A DNA stretch of 64,000 bases, from assembly GCA_902779165.1 (NCBI GenBank), contig CACZAN010000029.1:16917-80916 (forward strand). The letters are read 5' to 3'. The position numbers and the translations under genes are program-made. Of this stretch, positions 55,755 through 63,577 are shown one piece after another (position 1 is the first letter of the stretch; each line of letters starts with the position of its first letter). Below the pieces are notes generated by a model. It did no database searches. It saw only the letters and a program-made list of their open reading frames with translations, and was not told the origin of the DNA. Source of the DNA: an uncultured Bacteroidales bacterium (lineage in GTDB: Bacteria > Bacteroidota > Bacteroidia > Bacteroidales > Bacteroidaceae).

Positions 55755-57263
55755 ATGAAAAGGATAAGATTTCTTTTAATAGCTGTGGCGTACCTCATGG
55801 GGTACGCTACAGCCCAAGCCCAAGGTGACTTCGACCCATCGTCACCATCTGAGCCTGGACCACCGACCGTGTATTCAAGGATCGTCCTTTTGAAGAATAT
55901 TGGTGATGCAGGTAGTGTGTCGGGAGAAGGCAGGTATGTCGTAGGCAATACCGTTTCGGTCTATGCGTATGTCAACTCCAGCTATGCCTTCCTCAATTGG
56001 ACTGACACCAAAGGCAACATCCTGAGCACATCCACGTCCTTCGGTTTCGTGAATACAGAGCGAACCGACACGCTGATAGCCAACTACGCTTTCACACCCG
56101 GCAACCCCAATGAGCCAAGCGAACCCAGTACCACGCTGTACTATCGACTTGGGCTGAAAGCCACGCAGGGCTGCTCGGTCAGCGGCGCTGGACGCTATCT
56201 GGCTGGAACGAGTGTATATGTGTACGCATCTGTTGAGAGTGGCTATAACTTCCTTGGCTGGACGAACAGTAAGGGCGAGGCCGTTTCCAATAGCACGTCA
56301 TTCTACTACACCATACCCGTTGATGGCGATACACTGACGGCAAATTGTGTGTTCAATCCCAATTCACCGGGCGAACCCAACGACCCTGTCCTGCGACATA
56401 ACATCACCGTGACATGCTCCGACGGCGGTTACTACAGCGGCAGTACGGGACGTTTCCTAGAGGGTAACACCTACAGCCTTTATGCATACCCCAACAGCGG
56501 TTATGATTTTGTGGGGTGGTATCTGAACGGTGAGCTATACACCAACCTGCGTTCGTTCAGCTACACGGTAGGCAAAGAGAACCTGAACTTCTATGCCAAG
56601 TTTGTGTTCAATCCCAGTTCACCGGGCGAACCCAACTTGCCCGCCATCTCGGAATATACCTACTATCTGCCTACTGTGAATGGAAAGCCGGGCACCACGG
56701 TGAAGTATGCCATCAACCTTGTCAATACGGAGGTGGTGAAAGACCTGAACATCCGACTGACCTTTCCCGCTGGAGTGGTGGTTAACCCCACTGACTATGT
56801 GTTGAGTGACAAAGCCACAGACTACACCGTGACGATCTGCGAGGCTGTTGATACAATCTCTATCATCGAGGAAGGTGCCAAGCTGTGGGACTTCACCATG
56901 ATAGGCGGAACGACGGAAGCAGCCACACAGGCTCTGCTGACGTTTGACGTGTTCCTGCCTGACACCATCGATACAGGCCACCGCCATCAAGTGAAAATCA
57001 ACCAGATCTCCATGACAATGGCCGACGGAACGGAAGTCACTGCAAAGACCCGCAACGGACTCATCGGTGTGTTCAAGCTGGGTGATGCCAATGGCGACAA
57101 CGAGGTAAACGTGGGTGACGTGGTGACGCTGATGTCACACATAGTGGGTGACCCAACGGACATGTTTATCGAGGAAGTGGCAAACGTCACAGAAGGCGAC
57201 ACGGACATCAATGTGGGTGACGTGGTGAACCTCATGAATATAATTACTGATTCAGAAGAATAA
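55755..57263 (+). CDS. Surface protein: three InlB-like repeats, cohesin-like domain, dockerin-like C-terminus
   Basis: 502 residues. Signal peptide (to about 23), then three divergent InlB B-repeat-like modules of about 85 residues (GRYVVGNTVSVYAYVNSSYAFLNW; GRYLAGTSVYVYASVESGYNFLGW; GRFLEGNTYSLYAYPNSGYDFVGW). They are separated by a repeated linker of the form FNPNSPGEPNDP. Residues about 300-430 resemble a cohesin fold (GKPGTTVKYAINLVN, ALLTFDVFLP). The end carries two dockerin-type loops, GDANGDNEVNVGDVVTLMSHI and GDTDINVGDVVNLMNII; the second loop lacks the usual first Asp. It suggests calcium-dependent protein pairing at the surface. Confidence 0.78.
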   Translation: MKRIRFLLIAVAYLMGYATAQAQGDFDPSSPSEPGPPTVYSRIVLLKNIGDAGSVSGEGRYVVGNTVSVYAYVNSSYAFLNWTDTKGNILSTSTSFGFVNTERTDTLIANYAFTPGNPNEPSEPSTTLYYRLGLKATQGCSVSGAGRYLAGTSVYVYASVESGYNFLGWTNSKGEAVSNSTSFYYTIPVDGDTLTANCVFNPNSPGEPNDPVLRHNITVTCSDGGYYSGSTGRFLEGNTYSLYAYPNSGYDFVGWYLNGELYTNLRSFSYTVGKENLNFYAKFVFNPSSPGEPNLPAISEYTYYLPTVNGKPGTTVKYAINLVNTEVVKDLNIRLTFPAGVVVNPTDYVLSDKATDYTVTICEAVDTISIIEEGAKLWDFTMIGGTTEAATQALLTFDVFLPDTIDTGHRHQVKINQISMTMADGTEVTAKTRNGLIGVFKLGDANGDNEVNVGDVVTLMSHIVGDPTDMFIEEVANVTEGDTDINVGDVVNLMNIITDSEE

Positions 57264-57269
57264 CATATT

Positions 57270-58487
57270 ATGAAGAAGATACTTTTAACAATAGGATTGT
57301 TCGGCATGACAGCTTTAGCAATACATGCCGAGGACATTGTCACAGCGCAGAAATGTACGCTTCGTGCTACAGGTACGGGGAGTACCATCCTTGAGTTCTC
57401 TACAGAGGTCGAGAACTACCGCGGTTTTCAGGCAGACGTCGTGCTGCCGATTGGCATCACAGTGACAGGCATCGCTGATGCTGGTCGTGGTGTGGAAACA
57501 GAAAACGTGGATGTCAACAAGCGTTTCGGTAAGGCGGAAGGTATCGAAGTAGAAGGCGTAGTAATGCAGAAGCAGACGGTAGTGTTCGCCATCAGCTGCA
57601 ATTTCAAGACAGGCGACGGCGCGCTGCTGAACCTTACGCTGGCTGCAGACGAGACGGTAGCAGCTGGCACCTACACTGGTTACCTTAAGAATGTCCTCCT
57701 CTCTTATTCCACAGGTACGACTGTTCCCGTGTCGGAATCCTCATTCACGATTGAGGTATATGAGGGCAATGTGCGAGTAGTGCTTGATGAGAATTCTACA
57801 ACTGCACCTGAGGCAAGCGGGGAAGCGGCAGATGTGACACTGAAACGCACCATCAAAGCCAACCAATGGAACACCATCTGTCTGCCCTTCTCAGCGACTG
57901 GCGAACAGGTGAAAGCTGCATTCGGTGATGATGTTGAGCTGGCTGCGTTTACAGCTTGGGAGAGCGAAAAAGATGACGATGAAGTCATCGTTGGAATCAA
58001 TGTGACTTTTACGACTACAGATGTAGAAGATGGTATTGAGGCAAACACGCCGATGCTGATTCGAGTCAGCAATATCGTGACTACAGCAACCTTTGAAGGT
58101 GTAACCTTGGAACCAGAGGATGAGCCTGTGGTGCAAGTCGGAAAGAAAGCTTCACAACGTGGATATTTCTACGGGACGTATATCGCGATGTTGGTTCCAG
58201 AGGAAAATGTTTTCATTAGTGGCAACAAATTTTGGTATTCTACAGGTGCCTCGACCATCAAGGGTTATCGCGGCTACTTCGAGTTTCGCGATGTACTGGA
58301 TGCATATTATGATGCAACAGCCGTCAAATACAACTTTTTCGTTGATGGAGATGAAACCCTGGTCAAAGACATCGTTAATGTAGAGTCATCAAATGGAACT
58401 TTATTTGATCTCAGTGGACGCAAAGTCACAAAACCAGCCAAGAATGGACTCTACATTGTTAATGGTAAGAAAAAGATAGTCAAATGA
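57270..58487 (+). CDS. Secreted cohesin-like protein with T9SS-like C-terminal signal
   Basis: 405 residues with a signal peptide (MKKILLTIGLFGMTALAIHA). The N-terminal part (about 25-165) is cohesin-like in pattern (STILEFSTEVENYRGFQADVVLPIGITVTG, GDGALLNLTLAADETVAAGTYTGYLKNV). The middle (about 190-350) is the NQWNTICLPF-type beta module common in Prevotella surface proteins. The tail LFDLSGRKVTKPAKNGLYIVNGKKKIVK resembles a T9SS sorting domain. The start is 6 bases after the dockerin-like gene, so the pair could form a cohesin-dockerin complex (inference). Confidence 0.75.
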   Translation: MKKILLTIGLFGMTALAIHAEDIVTAQKCTLRATGTGSTILEFSTEVENYRGFQADVVLPIGITVTGIADAGRGVETENVDVNKRFGKAEGIEVEGVVMQKQTVVFAISCNFKTGDGALLNLTLAADETVAAGTYTGYLKNVLLSYSTGTTVPVSESSFTIEVYEGNVRVVLDENSTTAPEASGEAADVTLKRTIKANQWNTICLPFSATGEQVKAAFGDDVELAAFTAWESEKDDDEVIVGINVTFTTTDVEDGIEANTPMLIRVSNIVTTATFEGVTLEPEDEPVVQVGKKASQRGYFYGTYIAMLVPEENVFISGNKFWYSTGASTIKGYRGYFEFRDVLDAYYDATAVKYNFFVDGDETLVKDIVNVESSNGTLFDLSGRKVTKPAKNGLYIVNGKKKIVK

Positions 58488-58678
58488 ACACAATGAAAAA
58501 GACATATATCCAACCAGAAATGAACGTCGTGCGGGTGCACGGCGAGCAGATGATTGCCGTCAGCGGCGTCAAGAGTATGAACAACGGAGTGGACATCGGC
58601 TACGGCGGCGTGGACGAAGGCGGCACTCTGGAAGCCGATGTGAAAGGTGAAGGCGACTTTGACTTCTCCTGGGAGTAG
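58484..58678 (+). CDS. Short conserved-type peptide at the operon end (64 aa)
   Basis: The start overlaps the preceding stop by 4 bases. N-terminus MNTMKKTYIQPEMNVVRVHG, then GEQMIAVSG, a glycine-rich middle (IGYGGVDEGG) and an acidic end (GEGDFDFSWE). Such peptides with MKKxYIxPxMxVVxV starts recur at the ends of Prevotella surface-protein operons, from memory. No signal peptide, no known function. Confidence 0.7.
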   Translation: MNTMKKTYIQPEMNVVRVHGEQMIAVSGVKSMNNGVDIGYGGVDEGGTLEADVKGEGDFDFSWE

Positions 58679-58709
58679 TTGTAACTACACCTCTTTATAA
58701 TATATAAGG

Positions 58710-58748
58710 CTCGCCCTGCACAAATTGATGTGTGGGGCGAGTATTTTT
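58710..58748 (+). terminator. Terminator of the surface-protein operon
   Basis: CTCGCCCTGCACA (58710-58722) pairs with TGTGTGGGGCGAG (58729-58741), 6-base loop, then TATTTTT. Confidence 0.85.
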
Positions 58749-58791
58749 CAAGTTTTTCCCGATTTTTCTTGGAGCGAGAAGAAAATAGCGG

Positions 58792-58800
58792 TATATTTGC
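58792..58800 (+). promoter_or_regulatory. -7 box of the 459-aa unknown gene
   Basis: TATATTTGC, about 90 bases before ATG 58890. Confidence 0.55.
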
Positions 58801-58889
58801 AGCAGCATGAGGGGGCTGACGGGGTGATTTCCGCAGTTTTCCGACATGAAAAACGAAAGATAAATAACAAAATATTAGTGACTTAAACG

Positions 58890-60269
58890 ATGCCAAAAAT
58901 TCAGTTGCTGATAAATGGACTGACGCACTACGGCGTGGCCGACCACCGCGAGGAGTTCTTGCAGACGGCGGTGGGGCTGAAGGTGGTGCTGGTGGCGCAG
59001 CCGTGCGTGCAAGACGTGCGCTGCGTGGCTGCCTACGTGGGTCCTATGCGCATTGGCAACGTGATGGGCGACCATGCCCTGCTGGCGCAACAGGTGTTGC
59101 TGGCAGCGGCGGATGAAATGGTGATCGGGGAGGTTACGGAGGTGCTGCCCCGTGGCTATAACCTGCGCGTGGACTTGGGCGAAAGGCCCATAGTCAGCGA
59201 GGAGGAGGTCATGGCGAAACTGCCGTTAGGGCTGGGAGAATGGACGACCAGCGTGGCCACGATGGCACCGACGAACGAGCTGATGGGGCGCGGCCAGATG
59301 CTGAAGAAACTGATGTGGGCGTACCTGAAAATTGGCGACATCGCACAGGTGGAGGAGGTGACAGAGGCGCTGTACCGTGAGATGCGCTACGACCTGTCGG
59401 GCGACATGCAGAGCGAACGTAAGCTGCTGTGTCAGAGCTTGATGAAGAGTGGCGACGAGCGCCTGCAGCAAGCAGCAAGCCGACTATTAGAGGCCAGCCA
59501 GCGCATGGGTGGCGAACACCAGATGCAGGAGGTGGGGACGTGGCTGCAACAGGATTTGGCAAAGAGCATGGAGGCTGATCTGCTGGTGGCGCAGACGCGC
59601 AAGGTGTCGCGGCAGCAGGTGGTGGAGGAGGCCAAGGCACTGCCCTCGGACCTCTATCATCATTGGCTGACGGATGCGCGCACCTTCGCGCGGGTACTTT
59701 ATGGGATGCGTCTCGCGCGCGAGGATGTGCTGCGTGTGCTCTCGTGCCTAATCTGGCTGCAGCGGACAGAGGGGCAGGAAGCAGCTGCACAGGAATGCAG
59801 CAACGAAGCGGACTATCTGGTGGGGTTATCGCTGGAGATGGACGACAAGGAGGTGCAGAAGTCGCTGGAGATGCTGTTGGCGCGAGCCGACGACATGACA
59901 CAGGGCGCCTTTCTCCAACCGCTGATGCGCCTGCGCCATTGGAACGAACCGGAGCTACCCGAAGCGAAGGAACTGCCGGAAGCACTGGCCACGGAGGAGG
60001 CCAGGGTGCTGCTGGAAAAGGCACAGAAGGCCGGATTCCTCGATGAGCGGTGGCAACCTACGCAGCAATTGTGGCGCAACGGAAAAGTGTCGATGGCCAA
60101 GGCGTCGGTGCTGGCCTTCATCATCGGCGGAAAACTGAACCTGACACCGCTGTGGGATCCCTTCGAAGCGTTGTGGAATGCCAAGGACCTGCGCGTGGCC
60201 TACAGTCAGGCGATGAATGCCCAGTACTATTCCAGCCTTTACGATGAAATGAAACGAAAGATGAGATAA
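58890..60269 (+). CDS. Unknown helical protein (459 aa) with possible HIRAN-like N-terminus
   Basis: I do not recognise the family. Residues about 1-95 (LTHYGVADHREEFLQ, LKVVLVAQPCVQDVRCVAAYVGPMRIGNV) weakly resemble a HIRAN fold. The remainder is almost entirely helical and rich in Glu, Leu, Arg and Ala. No signal peptide or membrane helix, so probably cytoplasmic. It has its own promoter and is followed by a palindromic repeat. It precedes a run of phage-like genes but may not belong to them. Confidence 0.6.
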   Translation: MPKIQLLINGLTHYGVADHREEFLQTAVGLKVVLVAQPCVQDVRCVAAYVGPMRIGNVMGDHALLAQQVLLAAADEMVIGEVTEVLPRGYNLRVDLGERPIVSEEEVMAKLPLGLGEWTTSVATMAPTNELMGRGQMLKKLMWAYLKIGDIAQVEEVTEALYREMRYDLSGDMQSERKLLCQSLMKSGDERLQQAASRLLEASQRMGGEHQMQEVGTWLQQDLAKSMEADLLVAQTRKVSRQQVVEEAKALPSDLYHHWLTDARTFARVLYGMRLAREDVLRVLSCLIWLQRTEGQEAAAQECSNEADYLVGLSLEMDDKEVQKSLEMLLARADDMTQGAFLQPLMRLRHWNEPELPEAKELPEALATEEARVLLEKAQKAGFLDERWQPTQQLWRNGKVSMAKASVLAFIIGGKLNLTPLWDPFEALWNAKDLRVAYSQAMNAQYYSSLYDEMKRKMR

Positions 60270-60301
60270 TAGAAGTTTCGGAAGTGATGCCGTAGGCATC
60301 A

Positions 60302-60455
60302 GACAATGGTAGCCAGCCATTTCAATGGCTGGTAATGAGGATGTTGACGGATAGCGTGCCGTAGTACGCGACAGGGATTTAATGTCGCGTACCTAAAGGC
60401 ACGCTTTTTTATGGCCGCTTTATACCAGCCGTTGAAACGGCTGGCTACCATTGTC
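60302..60455. repeat. Nested palindromic intergenic element, about 154 bp
   Basis: Outer arms GACAATGGTAGCCAGCC and its mirror GGCTGGCTACCATTGTC mark the ends (60302-60318, 60439-60455). Each arm carries its own hairpin (CCAGCC/GGCTGG). The centre has GCGTGCC/GGCACGC around TACGCGACA/TGTCGCGTA. The 60270-60620 gap holds no other gene-like feature. Confidence 0.7.
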
Positions 60456-60547
60456 ACGCCCCGTTCTTCGAAGAGTCGAAGCGAACAAAGTTCGAGCGAG
60501 CATACTTACGAAACTTGAGTGGGATAAGTTTTTGATAACCAATTGAT

Positions 60548-60596
60548 AGCAATCCCGTCATCTCAACATTTTGAGGTGGCGGGATTGCTGCTTTTG
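60548..60596. terminator. Strong intrinsic terminator hairpin
   Basis: AGCAATCCCG...CATCTCAA pairs with TTGAGGTG...CGGGATTGCT, short ACATT-type loop, then CTTTTG. Lies between the 459-aa gene and the phage-like run; could act on transcripts from the left. Confidence 0.7.
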
Positions 60597-60620
60597 TGCG
60601 AATGTATTAATACAGTCACC

Positions 60621-60689
60621 ATGGCGTTCGTCGCCCTGCTGGGCGCGTTCTACATCTGGATTTCAGCAAAGATAGGAGGTGTAGCATGA
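60621..60689 (+). CDS. Possible 22-residue membrane micropeptide
   Basis: ATGGCG at 60621 opens MAFVALLGAFYIWISAKIGG and stops at TGA 60687-60689, overlapping ATG 60686 of the next gene. The hydrophobic core could cross a membrane. Holin-like or coupling leader roles are speculative; it may be chance. Confidence 0.3.
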   Translation: MAFVALLGAFYIWISAKIGGVA

Positions 60690-61045
60690 TGTACGACGAC
60701 ACGAGAGAGGGGCGCATGCGCTGGCGCCTGCAGAATGCCATTGCCGAGGAGGCGCAGATGCGCGAGGACATCAATGAACTGACGGCACTGCGCGAGGCAC
60801 TGCAATATGGAACGGCAAAAAAGGCCGGCGAGATCCTGGAAAAGGAACGTGGTAAGCCCAGCCCGCGAATGCGCGTGCAACACCTGCTGGCACTGCTGAA
60901 GCTGGTCATCACCAACACCTGCGCGCTGCGCGAACTGCGAGGACTGCAATGGGAACGCATGAGCGAGGTCATCGGCCTGCAGGCGGAACTGCCGGACCTG
61001 CCGGCGAACGAGCGGGTGAGCTATGTGATGAAAGTTGAAAAGTGA
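60686..61045 (+). CDS. Unknown small helical protein (119 aa)
   Basis: MMYDDTREGRMRWRLQNAIAEEAQMREDI: highly charged, probably coiled coil in the first 60 residues, with a Leu-rich C-terminal half. No family recognised. First sizeable gene of the phage-like run; start is coupled to the 22-residue ORF. Confidence 0.6.
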   Translation: MMYDDTREGRMRWRLQNAIAEEAQMREDINELTALREALQYGTAKKAGEILEKERGKPSPRMRVQHLLALLKLVITNTCALRELRGLQWERMSEVIGLQAELPDLPANERVSYVMKVEK

Positions 61046-61049
61046 AAAG

Positions 61050-61160
61050 CCCACCCCCGACCTTTGCCGTCCTCGGCTTAGGAGTTAATCCTCGGTCGTT
61101 CGGGGTTATTGACATTCAGTCAATCCCCAGACTCCTCACTACCCCGGGGAGGGGGGATGG
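61050..61160. repeat. GC-rich palindromic (REP-like) element, third copy type
   Basis: Starts CCCACCCCCGACC, contains TTGAC/ATTCA/GTCAA and ends ACCCCGGGGAGGGGGG. Its ends resemble the element inside the hydrolase gene at 18437. The 61161-61225 remainder is A/T-rich tandem sequence (AAATTAAAGTGAT words). Confidence 0.5.
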
Positions 61161-61225
61161 CTGCAAAATCGTAAAATCGTCAAATTAAAGTGATCGTGAA
61201 ATTAAAGTGATTGTAAAAATAAAGT

Positions 61226-61972
61226 ATGAATACACCTAATGAAAAATTACAGGCGTGCATAGAGCGGGCTCGCGCACTGCCGGAACAGGTGAGGAAGAGG
61301 CTGGAGCCTGTACCCACCGACCCGTATGAGGCGTTCCTGATGTGGGACCCCGAAGACCTGCGGCAGGATCGTCCGCTGACGTTCTACCGAAAGCTGAAGA
61401 GCAAGCGATTCAAGGCACCGGTGATCTACCCCCTGCCGGTGGCTGTAGAGGACTCCACATACACCAGTCGCCTGCACGGAAAGAATAGTGTACCGCAGTA
61501 TCGCAGAAGGATAATGACGACGTACAAAGGTAAGAAGTACAACTTCCTCTGCTCCAATCTTACCATGCTCTGCATCTTGCAGTTCAAGCGCGAGAACCCG
61601 CGAATCAATGTCATCGAGCACCTGAACGGCGACAGCCTGGATGACCGCCCCAGTAACCTGCTGCTATCCACGCAGTCCGCAAACAATCGCCGCAGCGAGA
61701 AGGTGATGGAACATGCGCGCCAGTTGGCCAAGAAGAATCAGCCACTCGCCGCCAAGGCGGCAGCTGAATTCAACCGTGGACTCAATAACCAGCAGCGGCA
61801 CGAGGCGGCGCTGAAGCGAAGAGCGGAGCGTGCCGCGCTACTCGCAGAACAGCACACCGCAGCCGTGGCCAACGCCAGCCCGAACATCGAGACAGCAGTG
61901 GACCTGCAAATCGAAATGCAGCTGGACACGTTTCTGGAACGAGTGTACGACCCGAAGGGGGTTAATGTATAA
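61226..61972 (+). CDS. HNH-type endonuclease-like protein
   Basis: 248 residues. NVIEHLNGDSLDDRPSNLLLSTQSANNRR (about 131-159) follows the pattern of phage and intron HNH nucleases (VxHxNGxxxDNRxxNL...N). The usual first HH is EH here, so the nuclease may use a variant site. The N-terminal 80 residues and the Ala/Arg-rich C-terminal helix are unassigned. HNH genes of this kind are typical mobile-element passengers. Confidence 0.75.
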   Translation: MNTPNEKLQACIERARALPEQVRKRLEPVPTDPYEAFLMWDPEDLRQDRPLTFYRKLKSKRFKAPVIYPLPVAVEDSTYTSRLHGKNSVPQYRRRIMTTYKGKKYNFLCSNLTMLCILQFKRENPRINVIEHLNGDSLDDRPSNLLLSTQSANNRRSEKVMEHARQLAKKNQPLAAKAAAEFNRGLNNQQRHEAALKRRAERAALLAEQHTAAVANASPNIETAVDLQIEMQLDTFLERVYDPKGVNV

Positions 61973-62000
61973 TTGATAATTGAAAATTGATAATTGAGTT

Positions 62001-62333
62001 ATGAAAAAAGTATTCAGTAAAGAGGAGAAAGAGCGCATCAGCAAAATCTACTCGAGTATGGTATCTCTGGAATCAGATATCAGCTACGCCAAAATCATTT
62101 CACATATGAATTACGGCGAATTCGAAGAAGCCTTCAAGGCTGCCATTGAGAACGAAGACCATTATCAGCGGTTCTCCTTACTTATGCCCTACCTGAAACT
62201 GCTGCATATGGCAATGTTCGTCTATGACCTCGACATGGCACTGATGAAGGAGTATAACAACTATGAAAAGAAACTCACCCTCATGGGCGCAACGCTGGAA
62301 GAGGCGCGTCATATCTACTACGAGACAGAATGA
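62001..62333 (+). CDS. Unknown small protein (110 aa)
   Basis: MKKVFSKEEKERISKIYSSMVSLESDISYAKI... Mostly helical, acidic, no membrane segment. Its stop overlaps the in-frame ATG at 62330 of the next frame by 4 bases. No family recognised. Confidence 0.6.
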   Translation: MKKVFSKEEKERISKIYSSMVSLESDISYAKIISHMNYGEFEEAFKAAIENEDHYQRFSLLMPYLKLLHMAMFVYDLDMALMKEYNNYEKKLTLMGATLEEARHIYYETE

Positions 62334-62362
62334 CCGTTCTGAATAATTCAAAATTCATAATT

Positions 62363-62836
62363 ATGGAAAGGTTATCAGAACATTTCGCGCTGGCGGAGTT
62401 CACGCGCAGCAACAAGGCTCAAGCACTGGGCATCAACAACAACCCGTCGGCAGAGGCGGTGGAGTGGATGAAGCAGCTCGTAAAGAACATCCTCGAACCG
62501 CTGCGGCAGGCGTGGGGACAGCCCATCTTCGTCACCAGCGGCTATCGCAGCCCCGCACTGAACCGCGCCGTGGGCGGGGTGCGCAACTCGCAGCACTGTC
62601 TGGGGCAGGCGGCGGACATCGTGGCCGACCTCTCGCTGCTCAATTACGACCTCGGCCGGCTCATTATCGAACTCAGCCTGCCCTTCGACCAGCTGATCTT
62701 CGAGGGCTGCTACGTCGAGTACGTGGCAGGACGGCCGCAGCACCGCTGCCGATGGATTCATGTCAGCTATGGGCCGAAGAATCGTAGACAGGTGATCTAC
62801 AATAAAATGAAAAAATTAAAATCGAAAATGAAATGA
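62363..62836 (+). CDS. M15-family peptidase (D-Ala-D-Ala carboxypeptidase/endolysin-like)
   Basis: About 157 residues. FVTSGYRSPALNRAVGG, SQHCLGQAADIV and WIHVSYGP give the zinc ligands of the Peptidase_M15_3 group (His in SQH, Asp in AADI, His in WIH). Cuts peptidoglycan cross-bridge or stem peptides; in phages it acts as lysin. ATG 62363 (MERLSEHFALAEFTRS) is preferred to 62330, because the extra 11 residues come from an AT-rich spacer repeat. Confidence 0.88.
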   Translation: MERLSEHFALAEFTRSNKAQALGINNNPSAEAVEWMKQLVKNILEPLRQAWGQPIFVTSGYRSPALNRAVGGVRNSQHCLGQAADIVADLSLLNYDLGRLIIELSLPFDQLIFEGCYVEYVAGRPQHRCRWIHVSYGPKNRRQVIYNKMKKLKSKMK

Positions 62837-62906
62837 AAAGATTCTGCGAAGATCTGCGAGGTCTGCGTGAGATAATCTAAAAAAATTGTGAAATCGTGAA
62901 ATTAAA

Positions 62907-63257
62907 ATGACTATGAGAAAAAAGAAAGACGTGACCATGATGTGCGACGCGAGCACAGTGGTCGTAAGCAACAACATCGAGGCACTGATCGAGCATCTGA
63001 AGAAGGGTGCCGTGCACATGTTCTACCGCAAGAAGGATGGCACGCTGCGCGAGGCCTACGGCACCCTCAGCGACATCTTCATCCCCCACCGCTACTGGCC
63101 GGCAGGCAAGCGCGAAGAGCGGCCTTACCTGGTCAACTACTGGGACCTGCAGAAGGGCGGCTGGCGCGCCTTCCAGAAGACGCGTTTCGAGTACTTCATA
63201 GAACCCGGTCAGGATGACTTCGACTTCGAAGACTGCAGCGAAAGCAACAACGATTAA
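62907..63257 (+). CDS. DUF2693-like protein
   Basis: 116 residues: GAVHMFYRKKDGTLREAYGTL and KGGWRAFQKTRFEYFIE match my memory of DUF2693 proteins found in Bacteroidota mobile elements and phages. Function unknown. ATG 62913 is an alternative start two codons in. Confidence 0.7.
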   Translation: MTMRKKKDVTMMCDASTVVVSNNIEALIEHLKKGAVHMFYRKKDGTLREAYGTLSDIFIPHRYWPAGKREERPYLVNYWDLQKGGWRAFQKTRFEYFIEPGQDDFDFEDCSESNND

Positions 63258-63281
63258 ACAACTAAAAAAACTATTCCAACT

Positions 63282-63539
63282 ATGAAAATAAAGAAAAGTT
63301 TGATAACCAACGACTTCCTTGCCACTACCCGCTTCGTTACGGGTCTGCAGGAGGTCGCCACCAGCAACCCCGACGCCAAACTCACCGCCATCTTCTTCGG
63401 CGGCAGGCTGTTCCTCCTGCCCAGAAGCTTCCAGTACATGGCACAACTGCTGCTGCTCATGTTCATGACACTGCCTCGTCCGCATGATCTCGTCATGAAT
63501 TTTATCCAGCAGAAAATCAATGAAATGGAAGCTGAATAA
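63282..63539 (+). CDS. Unknown small protein (85 aa)
   Basis: MKIKKSLITNDFLATTRFVTGLQEVATSNPDAK then a hydrophobic LFLLPRSFQYMAQLLLLMFM stretch and an acidic end. Not recognised. Same strand and spacing as its phage-like neighbours; followed by AT-rich repeats at 63536-63566. Confidence 0.55.
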   Translation: MKIKKSLITNDFLATTRFVTGLQEVATSNPDAKLTAIFFGGRLFLLPRSFQYMAQLLLLMFMTLPRPHDLVMNFIQQKINEMEAE

Positions 63540-63577
63540 TTCATAATTCACAATTCATAATTCATAACTGAAACATT

